A stretch of DNA of 31,802 nucleotides, taken from positions 1-31,802 of the forward strand of contig JAMPIC010000022.1 of assembly GCA_023663025.1 (NCBI GenBank), written 5' to 3'. Below are positions 23,950 through 31,802 of this stretch, in pieces (position 1 is the stretch's first letter; each line of letters begins with the position of its first letter). Under the pieces are notes generated by a model, which saw nothing but the letters and a program-made list of their open reading frames with translations, ran no database searches and was not told where the DNA came from. The stretch is from Prevotella sp. GTDB lineage: Bacteria; Bacillota; Clostridia; Oscillospirales; Ruminococcaceae. The translations under genes were made by a program, and so were the position numbers.

Positions 23950-26778
23950 TTATTTCTTCAGCATTTTTTTCAGATATTTGCCCGTGTATGACTCCTTGCA
24001 GGCGGCTACCTCTTCTGGAGTTCCGCACTTGACAACGGTTCCTCCGCCGTCTCCCCCTTCGGGACCCAAATCTATGATGTAATCGGCGCACTTAATAACG
24101 TCAAGATTATGCTCGATGACAAGTATGGTGTTGCCCGCGTCCACAAGCTTTTGGAGAACGTCCACAAGCTTGTGAACGTCGGCTGTGTGAAGTCCCGTGG
24201 TAGGCTCGTCCAAAATGTAGATGGTGCGCCCCGTGGCGCGTTTGGAAAGCTCCGTCGCAAGCTTTACGCGCTGCGCTTCTCCCCCCGAAAGGGTGGTGGC
24301 GGGCTGACCTATCTTAATGTAGCCCAAACCGACGTCCTGCAGGGTTTGCAGTCTGCGGGCAAGCTTGGGGATATTCTCGAAGAACGCAACTCCCTCGTCA
24401 ACGGTCATTTCCAGCACGTCGTAAATGGACTTGCCCTTGTAGTGAACGTCAAGGGTCTCGCGGTTGTAGCGCTGTCCCTTGCAGACCTCGCAGGGGACGT
24501 ACACGTCGGGCAGGAAGTGCATTTCGATCTTGATTATGCCGTCGCCCTCGCAGGCTTCGCACCGACCGCCCTTTACGTTGAACGAGAAACGTCCGCTGCC
24601 GTAGCCTTTCATTTTCGCGTCGTTGGTGTTGGCGAAAAGGTCGCGGATATCCGTGAAAAGCCCCGTATAGGTCGCGGGATTGGAGCGGGGCGTTCTGCCG
24701 ATGGGGGACTGGTCGATGGCTATGACCTTGTCGAGATTTTCCAGACCGTCCATGCGCTTGAAGCTGCCGGGACGTATCTTCGCCCGGTTCAGCTTTCCCG
24801 CAAGATTTTTGTAGATTATCTCGTTGACAAGGGAGGATTTTCCGCTGCCCGAAACGCCCGTAACGCAGGTAAACGTGCCGAGAGGTATTGAAACGCTGAT
24901 ATTTTTCAGATTGTGCTCGGACGCGCCGATAACGTCAAGCGTACAGCCGTTCCCCACGCGGCGGGTCTGAGGGACGGGTATAAAGCGTTTGCCGCTGAGG
25001 TACTGTCCCGTAATTGACTTTTTGCAGGCCATTATGTCCTCCACTGTGCCTGTGCAGATGATCTCTCCGCCGTTCACTCCCGCGTGCGGACCTATGTCAA
25101 CGATGTAGTCGGCGGCGAACATGGTGTCCTCGTCGTGCTCCACCACGATAAGGGTGTTTCCCAGATCGCGGAGACGTTTCAGCGTGGCGATGAGCTTGTT
25201 GTTGTCCCGCTGGTGCAGACCGATGGACGGTTCGTCAAGAATGTACAGCACGCCCATAAGGGACGAGCCTATCTGTGTGGCAAGACGTATGCGCTGGCTT
25301 TCGCCGCCGCTGAGAGTGCCCGCCGAGCGGGACAGGGTGAGATACTCCAATCCCACGCTTTTGAGGAAGCCGAGACGGGACTTTATCTCCTTGACGATCT
25401 GACCGCTTATCATTTTTTCGCGCTTCGTAAGCTCCAGACCGTTTATGAAGTCTACGCAGTCCGACACGGAAAGACGGCAAAGCTCCGATATGTTTTTGCC
25501 TCCCACCGTGACGGCGAGGCTTTCCTTTTTCAGCCTGTGACCGTGGCATTCGGGACAGAGAGTTTCGCTCATGCAGTCCTCGATCTCCCCCTTGCTGTAC
25601 TCGGAATTTGTGTCGCGGTAACGTCTTTCCATATTGGGAATAATTCCCTCAAACGGCTGGTAGTAAATTCCTCCGCCGTACTCCGTGGCGCGGTGCAGCT
25701 TCAGCTTAACGCCGTTCGTGCCGTACATTATCGCGTCCACAACATCGTCGGGCAAGTCCTTGACGGGAGTGTCGAGGGAGACCCCGTAATACTGGGCAAT
25801 GCCCTTAAAGTACATCATGGCGATCGAGTTTTCGTCCGTAGTCGCCCATCCCGTGGCTTTTATCGCCCCCTGCCGCAGGGAAAGGTCGCGGTTGGGTATT
25901 ATCAGGTCGGGGTCGATCTTGCGGAACATACCGAGACCCGTACATTTTTCGCATGCTCCGAAAGGGTTGTTGAACGAGAACATTCTCGGCGAAAGCTCGT
26001 CGATGGAAACGCCGTGTTCGGGACAGGCGTAATTCTGCGAAAAGAGCATTTCCTCGCCGCCGATAACGTCGGCGATAACAAGTCCGCCCGAAATTGAGGA
26101 AACCGTTTCCACACTGTCCGCGAGACGGTTTTCAATGCCCTCTTTGATGACAAGGCGGTCGATGACAATTTCAATGCTGTGCTTTTTGTTTTTCTCCAGC
26201 TTTATCTCCTCGGACAGGTCGTAGATTATGCCGTCCGCCCGAATACGGACGTACCCCGCCTTGCGGGCGCGGTCAATTTCCTTGACGTGCTCGCCCTTGC
26301 GCCCGCGGATTATCGGCGCAAGCAGCTGCACCTTTGTACCTTGGGGCATTGCCATAATTTGGTCGACGATTTGGTCAACGGTCTGCTGTTTTATTTCCCG
26401 CCCGCAAACGGGGCAGTGGGGTATGCCGATACGGGCGTACAAAAGCCGCAGATAGTCGTAAATCTCCGTAACCGTCCCCACCGTGGAGCGGGGATTTTTG
26501 GACGTGGTTTTCTGGTCTATGGAGATAGCGGGGGAAAGCCCCTCAATGCTGTCCACGTCGGGCTTTTCCATTTGCCCGAGGAACATTCTCGCGTATGAGG
26601 AAAGACTTTCCATATAACGTCTCTGACCGTCCGCGTAAATAGTGTCGAACGCGAGAGAGGACTTACCCGACCCGGACAAACCCGTCATAACCACCAGCTT
26701 GTCACGGGGAATTTCAAGGTTCACGTTTTTCAGATTGTGTTCTCTCGCGCCCTTGATAACGATTTTATCAACTGCCAT
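23950..26778 (-). CDS. uvrA: Excinuclease ABC subunit A
   Basis: UvrA is the damage-sensing ATPase of nucleotide excision repair; it loads UvrB onto lesions. The 942-residue protein is complete. The first Walker A is TGLSGSGKSSLAFDT, and zinc-binding pairs occur in CPVCG, CEKCTGLG, CPECHG and CEACEGDG with CEVCKGQRYN. The two ABC signatures are LSGGESQRIRLA and LSGGEAQRVKLA, each followed by an ILDEP Walker B. The second Walker A is GVSGSGKSSLVNE. The start at 26778 follows GGAAGGAAG. It lies downstream of the GNAT gene on the same strand. Its GC-balanced codon use differs clearly from the cobalamin genes. Confidence 0.98.
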   Translation of the reverse strand: MAVDKIVIKGAREHNLKNVNLEIPRDKLVVMTGLSGSGKSSLAFDTIYADGQRRYMESLSSYARMFLGQMEKPDVDSIEGLSPAISIDQKTTSKNPRSTVGTVTEIYDYLRLLYARIGIPHCPVCGREIKQQTVDQIVDQIMAMPQGTKVQLLAPIIRGRKGEHVKEIDRARKAGYVRIRADGIIYDLSEEIKLEKNKKHSIEIVIDRLVIKEGIENRLADSVETVSSISGGLVIADVIGGEEMLFSQNYACPEHGVSIDELSPRMFSFNNPFGACEKCTGLGMFRKIDPDLIIPNRDLSLRQGAIKATGWATTDENSIAMMYFKGIAQYYGVSLDTPVKDLPDDVVDAIMYGTNGVKLKLHRATEYGGGIYYQPFEGIIPNMERRYRDTNSEYSKGEIEDCMSETLCPECHGHRLKKESLAVTVGGKNISELCRLSVSDCVDFINGLELTKREKMISGQIVKEIKSRLGFLKSVGLEYLTLSRSAGTLSGGESQRIRLATQIGSSLMGVLYILDEPSIGLHQRDNNKLIATLKRLRDLGNTLIVVEHDEDTMFAADYIVDIGPHAGVNGGEIICTGTVEDIMACKKSITGQYLSGKRFIPVPQTRRVGNGCTLDVIGASEHNLKNISVSIPLGTFTCVTGVSGSGKSSLVNEIIYKNLAGKLNRAKIRPGSFKRMDGLENLDKVIAIDQSPIGRTPRSNPATYTGLFTDIRDLFANTNDAKMKGYGSGRFSFNVKGGRCEACEGDGIIKIEMHFLPDVYVPCEVCKGQRYNRETLDVHYKGKSIYDVLEMTVDEGVAFFENIPKLARRLQTLQDVGLGYIKIGQPATTLSGGEAQRVKLATELSKRATGRTIYILDEPTTGLHTADVHKLVDVLQKLVDAGNTILVIEHNLDVIKCADYIIDLGPEGGDGGGTVVKCGTPEEVAACKESYTGKYLKKMLKK

Positions 26779-26810
26779 TTTTTATATACTTCCTTCCCTT
26801 TTAGAAAATA

Positions 26811-26836
26811 GATATTAGAGGTTAGAGGATAGAAAT
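26811..26836. repeat. Short degenerate tandem repeat between GNAT gene and uvrA
   Basis: Two adjacent copies of TTAGAGG are flanked by the related AATAGATA and ATAGAA. The stretch is short and noncoding, and may be chance slippage. Confidence 0.35.
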
Positions 26837-26841
26837 TGCCG

Positions 26842-27318
26842 TCATTTCAGCCTGCAAACCATTATATATTCCTCGTTGTTCTCACCGACCACATCAAACC
26901 CGACCTTTTTGTACATCTTCACCGCGTAGTTTTCTTTCTGCACAGCCAAAGAACACCTTTTAAAGCCGCTTTCTTTGAGCACTTCCAACATTTCCCGCAT
27001 AAGCTCCGTACCAATGCCGCGCCCTCGGTACTCCTTATACAGCGATACTGCAAACGAGGGCGTATCATTGTCAATATGCCCGTAGTCCTCCATTATACGC
27101 ACCCAAACCGCCCCGATGATTTTCCCGTCCACCTCCGCCACAAGACACCTGTCCTCGGGCTTCTTCCCGAAATCCTCAACATAAACCCGCAGCTCGGGAC
27201 TGTTTATTATATCTCTCGGCGGCGGCTGTACCCCCTGCGGCACAAATATCGCCTCATACAGAAAATCGTTCAGCAGGGGGTATTCGGTTTCCTCAATTTT
27301 CCTTATTGTGTAATTCAT
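26842..27318 (-). CDS. GNAT-family N-acetyltransferase
   Basis: This 158-residue protein has the GNAT fold: VAEVDGKIIGAVWVRI for the central strands, LYKEYRGRGIGTELMREML as the acetyl-CoA pyrophosphate-binding motif A (R/QxxGxG/A), and NYAVKMYKKVGFDVV for the C-terminal helix-strand. The substrate cannot be told. An AGGAG lies seven bases before the ATG at 27318. It is transcribed toward uvrA with a 63 bp gap, so the two may share a transcript. It is divergent from the two small genes at 27411-27728. Confidence 0.88.
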   Translation of the reverse strand: MNYTIRKIEETEYPLLNDFLYEAIFVPQGVQPPPRDIINSPELRVYVEDFGKKPEDRCLVAEVDGKIIGAVWVRIMEDYGHIDNDTPSFAVSLYKEYRGRGIGTELMREMLEVLKESGFKRCSLAVQKENYAVKMYKKVGFDVVGENNEEYIMVCRLK

Positions 27319-27340
27319 TGGCGTACTCCTAATAAATTTC

Positions 27341-27369
27341 TTGACAATTTTACTTTTTTGTGCAATAAT
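27341..27369 (+). promoter_or_regulatory. Promoter of the tandem small-protein genes
   Basis: TTGACA at 27341-27346 is followed after 17 bases by AATAAT (27364-27369), with TG at 27361-27362 forming an extended -10. The transcript would begin about 35 nt before the first small gene. Confidence 0.7.
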
Positions 27370-27410
27370 ATAAATGAAAGCAAACGTTACCCTTGAAAGG
27401 AGAGATGTTT

Positions 27411-27557
27411 ATGGGTATGACCGATAAGCAGTTCAACGGCTTTGTACGCTTTGTTTTGGACGACATTTTGGAAGTCCTCGAAAAAATGCCCGACAGCCCC
27501 GAAAGGGAAAAACTGCAAAAGCTTGCGGATAATCTGCAAAAAACCATTGAAGACTAA
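27411..27557 (+). CDS. Small uncharacterised protein, 48 residues, copy 1
   Basis: The frame from ATG 27411 to TAA 27555-27557 encodes a 48-residue protein that begins MGMTDKQFNGFVRFVLDDIL and ends KLADNLQKTIED. AAGGAGAGA lies seven to eight bases upstream, an excellent ribosome binding site; Met3 is an alternative start. The sequence is mostly amphipathic helix with many acidic and lysine residues and no membrane segment or signal peptide. A second copy follows 171 bp downstream. Function is unknown. The shared conserved positions and identical leader argue strongly that both are real genes. Confidence 0.85.
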   Translation: MGMTDKQFNGFVRFVLDDILEVLEKMPDSPEREKLQKLADNLQKTIED

Positions 27558-27581
27558 CACCCTTGAAAGGAGAGATGTTTT

Positions 27582-27728
27582 ATGGGTATGACCGATAAGC
27601 AGTTCAATAGTTACATCAGACTTATTCTTAACGTCATTTCAAAGGCGTTGAAAACAATGCCCGAGGGCGAAGAGAAAGAGGACTTGCAGAACTTAGCCGA
27701 CAACCTGCAAAAAACAATCGAAGATTAA
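27582..27728 (+). CDS. Small uncharacterised protein, 48 residues, copy 2
   Basis: The paralogue of the preceding gene is the same length. It shares MGMTDKQFN at the start, MP in the middle and LADNLQKTIED at the end, while the middle differs (SYIRLILNVISKALKT against GFVRFVLDDILEVLEK). Hydrophobic positions are kept while codons have changed, which indicates selection on the protein. The 24 bp gap to copy 1 repeats the ribosome binding region CCTTGAAAGGAGAGATGTTT almost exactly. The pair probably arose by tandem duplication and is followed by its own terminator. Confidence 0.85.
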   Translation: MGMTDKQFNSYIRLILNVISKALKTMPEGEEKEDLQNLADNLQKTIED

Positions 27729-27736
27729 TTTCCGAA

Positions 27737-27773
27737 GCTGCGTAAAGTTTGATCTTTATGCAGCCTTTATTTT
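27737..27773 (+). terminator. Terminator after the small-protein pair
   Basis: GCTGCGTAAAG (27737-27747) pairs with CTTTATGCAGC (27754-27764) with one G-U pair, followed by CTTTATTTT. It begins nine bases after the stop of copy 2. Confidence 0.8.
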
Positions 27774-27777
27774 ACCC

Positions 27778-27793
27778 GCCCCCTTGAGGGGGC
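27778..27793. terminator. GC-rich hairpin downstream of uvrB
   Basis: GCCCCC, TTGA and GGGGGC form a perfect six-pair stem with a four-base loop. On the minus strand it lies about 60 bases past the uvrB stop and is followed by GGGTAAAATAAAGG, so it may help end uvrB transcription, though the T content is poor. Confidence 0.4.
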
Positions 27794-27850
27794 TTGATAA
27801 AGTTTAAATTCATAATTATTTACATTGGGGGTGACTGTGCCCGCGGTGGC

Positions 27851-29854
27851 TCACCGCTTTTTCGGTAACGCCCTTTTCGGTTTGCCCTCCTCTTTAAGCT
27901 CGTTTATCTTGTCCCGCAGGTACGCCGCGTGCTCAAATTCAAGGATTTTCGCCGCGTTTTTCATCTCCTCGGTGAGCTTCTTTATCATAGCCTCCCGCTC
28001 CTCGGGGGTCATACGTTTCTGTCTTACTTTGGAAGTCTTTTGGTCAGTCTCCGCCCTTGTGGAAATTTCAATAACGTCCCGCACGTCCTTGATAATAGTC
28101 TGCGGAACTATGCCGTGTGCTTCGTTAAAATCCATTTGCAGCTTTCGGCGGCGTTCCGTCTCCATAATGGCGTTCTCCATGGACTTAGTAACCGAGTCCG
28201 CGTACATAATAACCTGACCGTGAACGTTTCGGGCGGCGCGTCCCACGGTCTGTATCAGCGAGCTTTCCGAGCGGAGGAAACCCTCCTTGTCCGCGTCTAA
28301 AATAGCCACCAGCGACACCTCGGGAATATCCAGACCCTCGCGGAGCAGGTTAATTCCTACCAAAACGTCAAACTCGCCCAAACGCAAATCGCGGACAATC
28401 TCCATACGCTCGATAGTGTCAATATCATAGTGCAGATACCGCACCTTTACCTCCATTTTTTCAAGGTACGCCGTCAAATCCTCCGCCATTTTCCTCGTCA
28501 GCGTTGTAACCAGTACCCGCTCGTTTTTCGCTGTCCGCGCGTTAATTTCGAGGAGCAAATCGTCAATCTGCCCTTCAACGGGCTTGACGATTATTTCGGG
28601 GTCAACCAGTCCCGTGGGGCGAATAACCTGTTCCACAATTTGGGCGGACTTTTCCCGTTCGAAAGGTCCCGGGGTAGCCGAAACAAATATCGCCTGATTT
28701 AACTTGTCGTAAAACTCGTCAAAGCTAAGGGGACGGTTGTCAAGCGCCGACGGCAAACGGAAGCCGTAATCAATAAGCGTTGTCTTGCGCCCCCTGTCGC
28801 CTGCGCTCATAGCCCGCACCTGGGGCAGGGAAACGTGGCTCTCGTCCACAATAAGCAGAAAATCCTCGGGGAAGTGATCCAAAAGCGTATAAGGTATACT
28901 GCCGGGCTCACGCCTTGCCAAAATTCGGGAATAGTTCTCGATACCCTTGCAGAAGCCGATTTCCTGAAGCATTTCAATGTCGTAATTAGTACGCTGGGCA
29001 ATTCGCTGGGCTTCTATCAGCATATCGTTGTCCTTGAAATATTTCACCCGCTCGTCAAGCTCCTGCTCGATTTCCTCGATAGCGTCCTTCATTCTGTCCC
29101 GTGAAATAACATAGTGAGAAGCGGGGTAAATCGCCGCGTGGGAAAGTGTTGCAAGAACTTCCCCCGTCAACGCCTTAAACTCGGTAATGCGCTCTATCTC
29201 GTCCCCGAAAAATTCCACCCGAATGGCGTTTTCGGAAGCTCCCGCGGGGAAAATTTCCACCACGTCTCCCCGAACGCGGAATTTGTTCCGTATAAAATTA
29301 ATGTCGTTCCGTTCGTACTGTATGCCCACAAGCCTTGCCAGCAGGACTTCGCGGGACATCTCCATACCCTGCCGCAGGGAGATAACCATTGTGCGGTAGT
29401 CGATAGGCGAGCCGAGGGAGTATATGCAGGACACCGAAGCCACGATGATAACGTCCCGCCGTTCCGCCAAAGCCGATGTCGCCGAGTGGCGGAGTTTGTC
29501 TATCTCGTCGTTTACAGCCGAGTCCTTTTCGATGTAGCTGTCCGTTGAGGGGACGTAAGCCTCGGGCTGGTAGTAGTCATAGTAGCTGACAAAATATTCC
29601 ACCGCATTTTCGGGGAAGAACTCCCGAAACTCCGAGCAAAGCTGAGCCGCAAGAATTTTATTGTGGGCAAGCACCAGCGTGGGGCGGTTCACCCGCGCGA
29701 TAACGTTCGCCATAGTAAAGGTCTTTCCCGAGCCTGTAACTCCCAGCAAAGTCTGCTCTTTAAGACCCTTGTCAAGTCCCGCAGCGAGCTTGTCCACGGC
29801 TTGCGGCTGATCGCCTGCAAGGGTGTATTCCGAAACAAGTTTGAATTTATCCAT
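27851..29854 (-). CDS. uvrB: Excinuclease ABC subunit B
   Basis: UvrB is the helicase-like damage verification subunit of nucleotide excision repair. At 667 residues it is complete. GVTGSGKTFTMANVI is Walker A. The beta-hairpin region YYDYYQPEAYVPSTDSYIEK, which inserts between DNA strands, is intact. DESH is the Walker B region, VGINLLREGLDIPEVSL and QTVGRAARN are helicase motifs V and VI. The C-terminal UVR helix pair (about residues 620-660) contacts UvrC or UvrA. AGGAGG lies eight bases upstream of the ATG and overlaps the radC stop. uvrC is not in the window. Confidence 0.98.
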   Translation of the reverse strand: MDKFKLVSEYTLAGDQPQAVDKLAAGLDKGLKEQTLLGVTGSGKTFTMANVIARVNRPTLVLAHNKILAAQLCSEFREFFPENAVEYFVSYYDYYQPEAYVPSTDSYIEKDSAVNDEIDKLRHSATSALAERRDVIIVASVSCIYSLGSPIDYRTMVISLRQGMEMSREVLLARLVGIQYERNDINFIRNKFRVRGDVVEIFPAGASENAIRVEFFGDEIERITEFKALTGEVLATLSHAAIYPASHYVISRDRMKDAIEEIEQELDERVKYFKDNDMLIEAQRIAQRTNYDIEMLQEIGFCKGIENYSRILARREPGSIPYTLLDHFPEDFLLIVDESHVSLPQVRAMSAGDRGRKTTLIDYGFRLPSALDNRPLSFDEFYDKLNQAIFVSATPGPFEREKSAQIVEQVIRPTGLVDPEIIVKPVEGQIDDLLLEINARTAKNERVLVTTLTRKMAEDLTAYLEKMEVKVRYLHYDIDTIERMEIVRDLRLGEFDVLVGINLLREGLDIPEVSLVAILDADKEGFLRSESSLIQTVGRAARNVHGQVIMYADSVTKSMENAIMETERRRKLQMDFNEAHGIVPQTIIKDVRDVIEISTRAETDQKTSKVRQKRMTPEEREAMIKKLTEEMKNAAKILEFEHAAYLRDKINELKEEGKPKRALPKKR

Positions 29855-29865
29855 AGCGAAGCCTC

Positions 29866-30603
29866 CTAATCGAATACGTTTATATAAGCCATTTCACGCA
29901 TTGAGACTACGGAGCGTTCTCCCACGATGATATGGTCGAGCAGGCTTATGCCGAGATTTTTCATTGCGGTGTTGATAATTCTTGTTGCGCTTACGTCCTC
30001 GTCCGAGGGAGAGGGTACTCCTTTGGGGTGATTGTGAGCAATTGCAATATAGGACGATTTGGCTTTGAAAGTTTCCTCCGTGATCTTGCGCATTTCAAAA
30101 GGAGATGATGAGGGACTTCCCGCCGAAATAAGCACGTTTGATACAAGGCGCAGATTGTTGTCAAAGCAGGCAAGCCTGAATTCCTCATGGGTAAGTCCGA
30201 CAAAATGAGGCTTGAAAAGCTCTTTAAGCTTTTCAAGATCGTCGTAGACTTTTCCGTCCGATCGGGAATTATAGTATATCGGCAAAAAGCCGGGAATTAT
30301 TTTGAACAGAGTGGCGGTATTTTCGGAAATGCCCTTGACAGATACAAGATCCTCATAGCTTGCGTCGAAAACGCCGGCTATGCTTCCGAACTTATTCATA
30401 AGCGTATGGGCAAGCTCATTGGTGTCTATCCTCGGACAGGTATAGAACAGGAGCAGCTCTATTATCTGATGGTCGTTGAAATCCTTAAAGCCGCTTTTTC
30501 TGAAGCGTTCCCGCATTCGTGCGCGGTGCCCCTCATGGAGATTGACTTTTTTATCGCCGTCTTTTTCGTTCACGGTTCCGGTATTTGCAGTTTCTTTGTT
30601 CAT
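29866..30603 (-). CDS. radC: RadC-family JAB-domain protein
   Basis: The 245-residue protein has an N-terminal helix-hairpin-helix-like part (HEGHRARMRERFRKSGFKDF; VKGISENTATLF) and a C-terminal JAB/MPN metal-binding domain with AIAHNHPKGVPSPSDEDV, the H-x-H-x10-D zinc motif, and LLDHIIVG. The RadC name is historical; a direct repair role is doubtful, and JAB proteins are metal-dependent hydrolases or DNA-interacting proteins. ATG 30603 is chosen because GAGGGTG lies nine bases upstream and includes the alternative GTG at 30615. The stop codon TAG is part of the uvrB ribosome binding site TAGGAGG, so the two are cotranscribed. Confidence 0.92.
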   Translation of the reverse strand: MNKETANTGTVNEKDGDKKVNLHEGHRARMRERFRKSGFKDFNDHQIIELLLFYTCPRIDTNELAHTLMNKFGSIAGVFDASYEDLVSVKGISENTATLFKIIPGFLPIYYNSRSDGKVYDDLEKLKELFKPHFVGLTHEEFRLACFDNNLRLVSNVLISAGSPSSSPFEMRKITEETFKAKSSYIAIAHNHPKGVPSPSDEDVSATRIINTAMKNLGISLLDHIIVGERSVVSMREMAYINVFD

Positions 30604-30652
30604 AATAAAGATCACCCTCTTGAATGCAATCTGTAAAACAAACGTTTCTACT

Positions 30653-30681
30653 ATTATACTACAAAATTTTCTTTTTGAAAA
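30653..30681 (-). promoter_or_regulatory. Promoter of radC-uvrB
   Basis: On the minus strand TTTTCA (30676-30681) and TATAAT (30653-30658) are 17 bases apart. The site is divergent from the pseudouridine synthase promoter. Confidence 0.6.
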
Positions 30682-30702
30682 GATGTTTTTTTTAAAATTT
30701 TG

Positions 30703-30711
30703 TGATATAAT
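30703..30711 (+). promoter_or_regulatory. Extended -10 promoter of the pseudouridine synthase gene
   Basis: TGA followed by TATAAT at 30706-30711 is an extended -10 box. No good -35 box sits 17 bases upstream; TTGAAA at 30675-30680 is too far (25 bases). Confidence 0.5.
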
Positions 30712-30761
30712 GATAATTAGTACATTTGACTATATTTTTGCCGAAACGAGTGGTGTTATTA

Positions 30762-31709
30762 GTGAAAGAATTTATCATAAACCGCAACGACGCGGGTCAG
30801 CGGCTGGACAAATTTGTCAGCAAGGCAGTCCCGAGACTGCCCCAAAGTATGATGTACAAGGGGATAAGGAACAAGCGTATCAAGCTTAACGGAAAACGGG
30901 CGGAGATATCCTCGCGGCTGTGCGAGGGAGACGCGGTGCAGATGTACATAAACGACGAGTTTTTCGGCGGTTCGGCGGAGACGGAGTTTATGTCCGTAAG
31001 CTCCGCGCTGAACATACTTTACGAGGACAATAATATCCTGCTCATAGACAAGAAAAACGGCATGGTCGTCCATGAGGACAACGACAGTACCGCCGATACT
31101 CTTATTAACCGCGTTAAGCGTTATCTTTACGAAAAAGGCGAGTACGACCCGGACGGGGAGAACAGCTTTGCTCCCGCGCTGTGCAACCGTCTCGACCGCA
31201 ACACAGGAGGGATAGTCATTGCCGCCAAAAACGCCGTGGCTTTGCGCATACTCAACCAAAAGATACGGGACAGGGAGATAGAAAAGTATTATCTCTGCAT
31301 AACCGTCGGTGTTCCTCCCAAAAAGTCGGATACTCTCACCGCTTATCTGGAAAAAGATTCCTCGTCCAACACGGTAAAGGTCACGGACAGAAAAACCGCC
31401 GCCAACAAGACGATCGTTACAAGCTACAGGGTCATACGGGAAAACGGCAGGCTCGCTCTGCTGGAGATAAAGCTGGGTACGGGGCGCACCCACCAGATAC
31501 GGGCGCATATGGCGCATATCGGCTGTCCGCTGCTGGGGGACGGCAAATACGGAATAAACAGGATAAATAAGGAATATAAAGTAAAAACGCAGGTTTTGTA
31601 CTCCTACAGGCTGAAATTTTCCTTTGTCTCGGAGAGCGGGCGTCTGAGTTATCTTGACGGGAAAGAGTTCCGCGCGGAGAACGTTTGGTTTGAGGATAAG
31701 TTTCTGTAA
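30762..31709 (+). CDS. RluA-family rRNA pseudouridine synthase
   Basis: This family isomerises uridines in 23S rRNA. An S4-like RNA-binding domain (DAGQRLDKFVSKAVPRLPQS; KRIKLNGKRA) is followed by the catalytic domain. The catalytic aspartate is D145 in NRLDRNTGG, where asparagine replaces the usual histidine of HRLDxxTSG. EKYYLCITVG and TGRTHQIRAHMAHIGCPLLGDGKYG are typical of RluC/RluD proteins. The start is uncertain: GTG 30762 begins the conserved KEFIINRNDAGQRLD and is chosen over the upstream TTG 30726; the ribosome binding site is weak. Which rRNA site is modified cannot be told. Confidence 0.93.
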   Translation: MKEFIINRNDAGQRLDKFVSKAVPRLPQSMMYKGIRNKRIKLNGKRAEISSRLCEGDAVQMYINDEFFGGSAETEFMSVSSALNILYEDNNILLIDKKNGMVVHEDNDSTADTLINRVKRYLYEKGEYDPDGENSFAPALCNRLDRNTGGIVIAAKNAVALRILNQKIRDREIEKYYLCITVGVPPKKSDTLTAYLEKDSSSNTVKVTDRKTAANKTIVTSYRVIRENGRLALLEIKLGTGRTHQIRAHMAHIGCPLLGDGKYGINRINKEYKVKTQVLYSYRLKFSFVSESGRLSYLDGKEFRAENVWFEDKFL

Positions 31710-31802
31710 ATTTTGGTTAGCGATAAAGGCTTAAATTGTAATTTAGTGCAAAAACAAAACGACAGCGCATCACGCGGCGAAGCCGCGACTAAAAGTTTCG
31801 CC
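31710..31802. other. Noncoding window end
   Basis: No gene is seen. GCGGCGAAGCCGC at about 31773-31785 forms a small hairpin near the window edge and could be part of a terminator or repeat cut by the edge. Confidence 0.3.

Noticed and set aside
25084..26097. Long plus-strand reading frame opposite uvrA (337 residues)
   Set aside because: It mirrors the codon structure of uvrA, has no ribosome binding site or family motif, and uvrA is certain. The frames at 24109-24891 and 26179-26598 are rejected for the same reason.
27843..27862. Hairpin GCGGTG/CACCGC plus T run at the uvrB 3' end as a plus-strand terminator
   Set aside because: It overlaps the uvrB stop codon and lysine/arginine codons, and the stem is only six pairs. 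The upstream hairpin at 27737-27773 already explains termination of the plus-strand genes.
1..31802. CRISPR arrays, tRNA and rRNA genes, phage genes
   Set aside because: No regularly spaced repeats, no tRNA cloverleaf with a TTCGA-type arm, no rRNA segments and no phage structural genes were seen.

Overview
The window looks like a chromosomal segment from a gut-type Bacillota bacterium of the Ruminococcus/Oscillospiraceae kind. This is inferred from the dockerin and cohesin-like modules, the anaerobic (cbi-type) cobalamin pathway, strong AGGAGG-type ribosome binding sites, and the mix of AT-rich and GC-balanced genes. No rRNA, tRNA or CRISPR array was found, so the genus is not proven.

Layout. 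Positions 1-2240 are a graveyard of insertion sequences. It holds an IS30-family transposase with an in-frame internal deletion, a 430 bp IS630-family remnant, and a nearly complete IS5-family element whose transposase is split over two frames. Positions 2300-9120 hold a two-gene secretion locus with its own promoter and terminator. The first gene encodes a very large secreted M60-type zinc metallopeptidase with an internal dockerin. The second, overlapping by one base, encodes a membrane-anchored protein with a cohesin-like N-terminal domain and a FIVAR-like module. Together they could form a minimal two-component surface protease complex. Positions 9121-9764 hold no intact gene. They contain a possible decayed reading frame on the minus strand, then a consensus promoter, a leader of about 270 nt and a terminator-like hairpin ahead of the cobalamin genes.

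Positions 9765-23683 carry 15 cobalamin genes on the plus strand: cbiD, cbiF, cbiG, cbiH, (250 bp gap), cbiJ, cbiET, cbiA, cobT, cobU, cobS, a second short cobU-like gene, cobC, cbiB, cobD and cbiP. Nearly every junction overlaps by 1-8 bases. They cover corrin ring contraction and methylation, a,c-diamidation and the remaining amidations, aminopropanol-phosphate supply and attachment, and nucleotide loop assembly. The genes cbiL, cbiC, cbiK/cbiX and a corrinoid adenosyltransferase are not in the window. The cluster is visibly more AT-rich than the flanks.

Positions 23725-23846 are a palindromic MITE-like repeat whose ends match the IS630 remnant 22 kb away. From 23950 the genes are housekeeping: uvrA and a GNAT acetyltransferase (minus strand), two tandem 48-residue paralogous small proteins (plus strand), uvrB and radC (minus strand, coupled), and an RluA-family pseudouridine synthase (plus strand).
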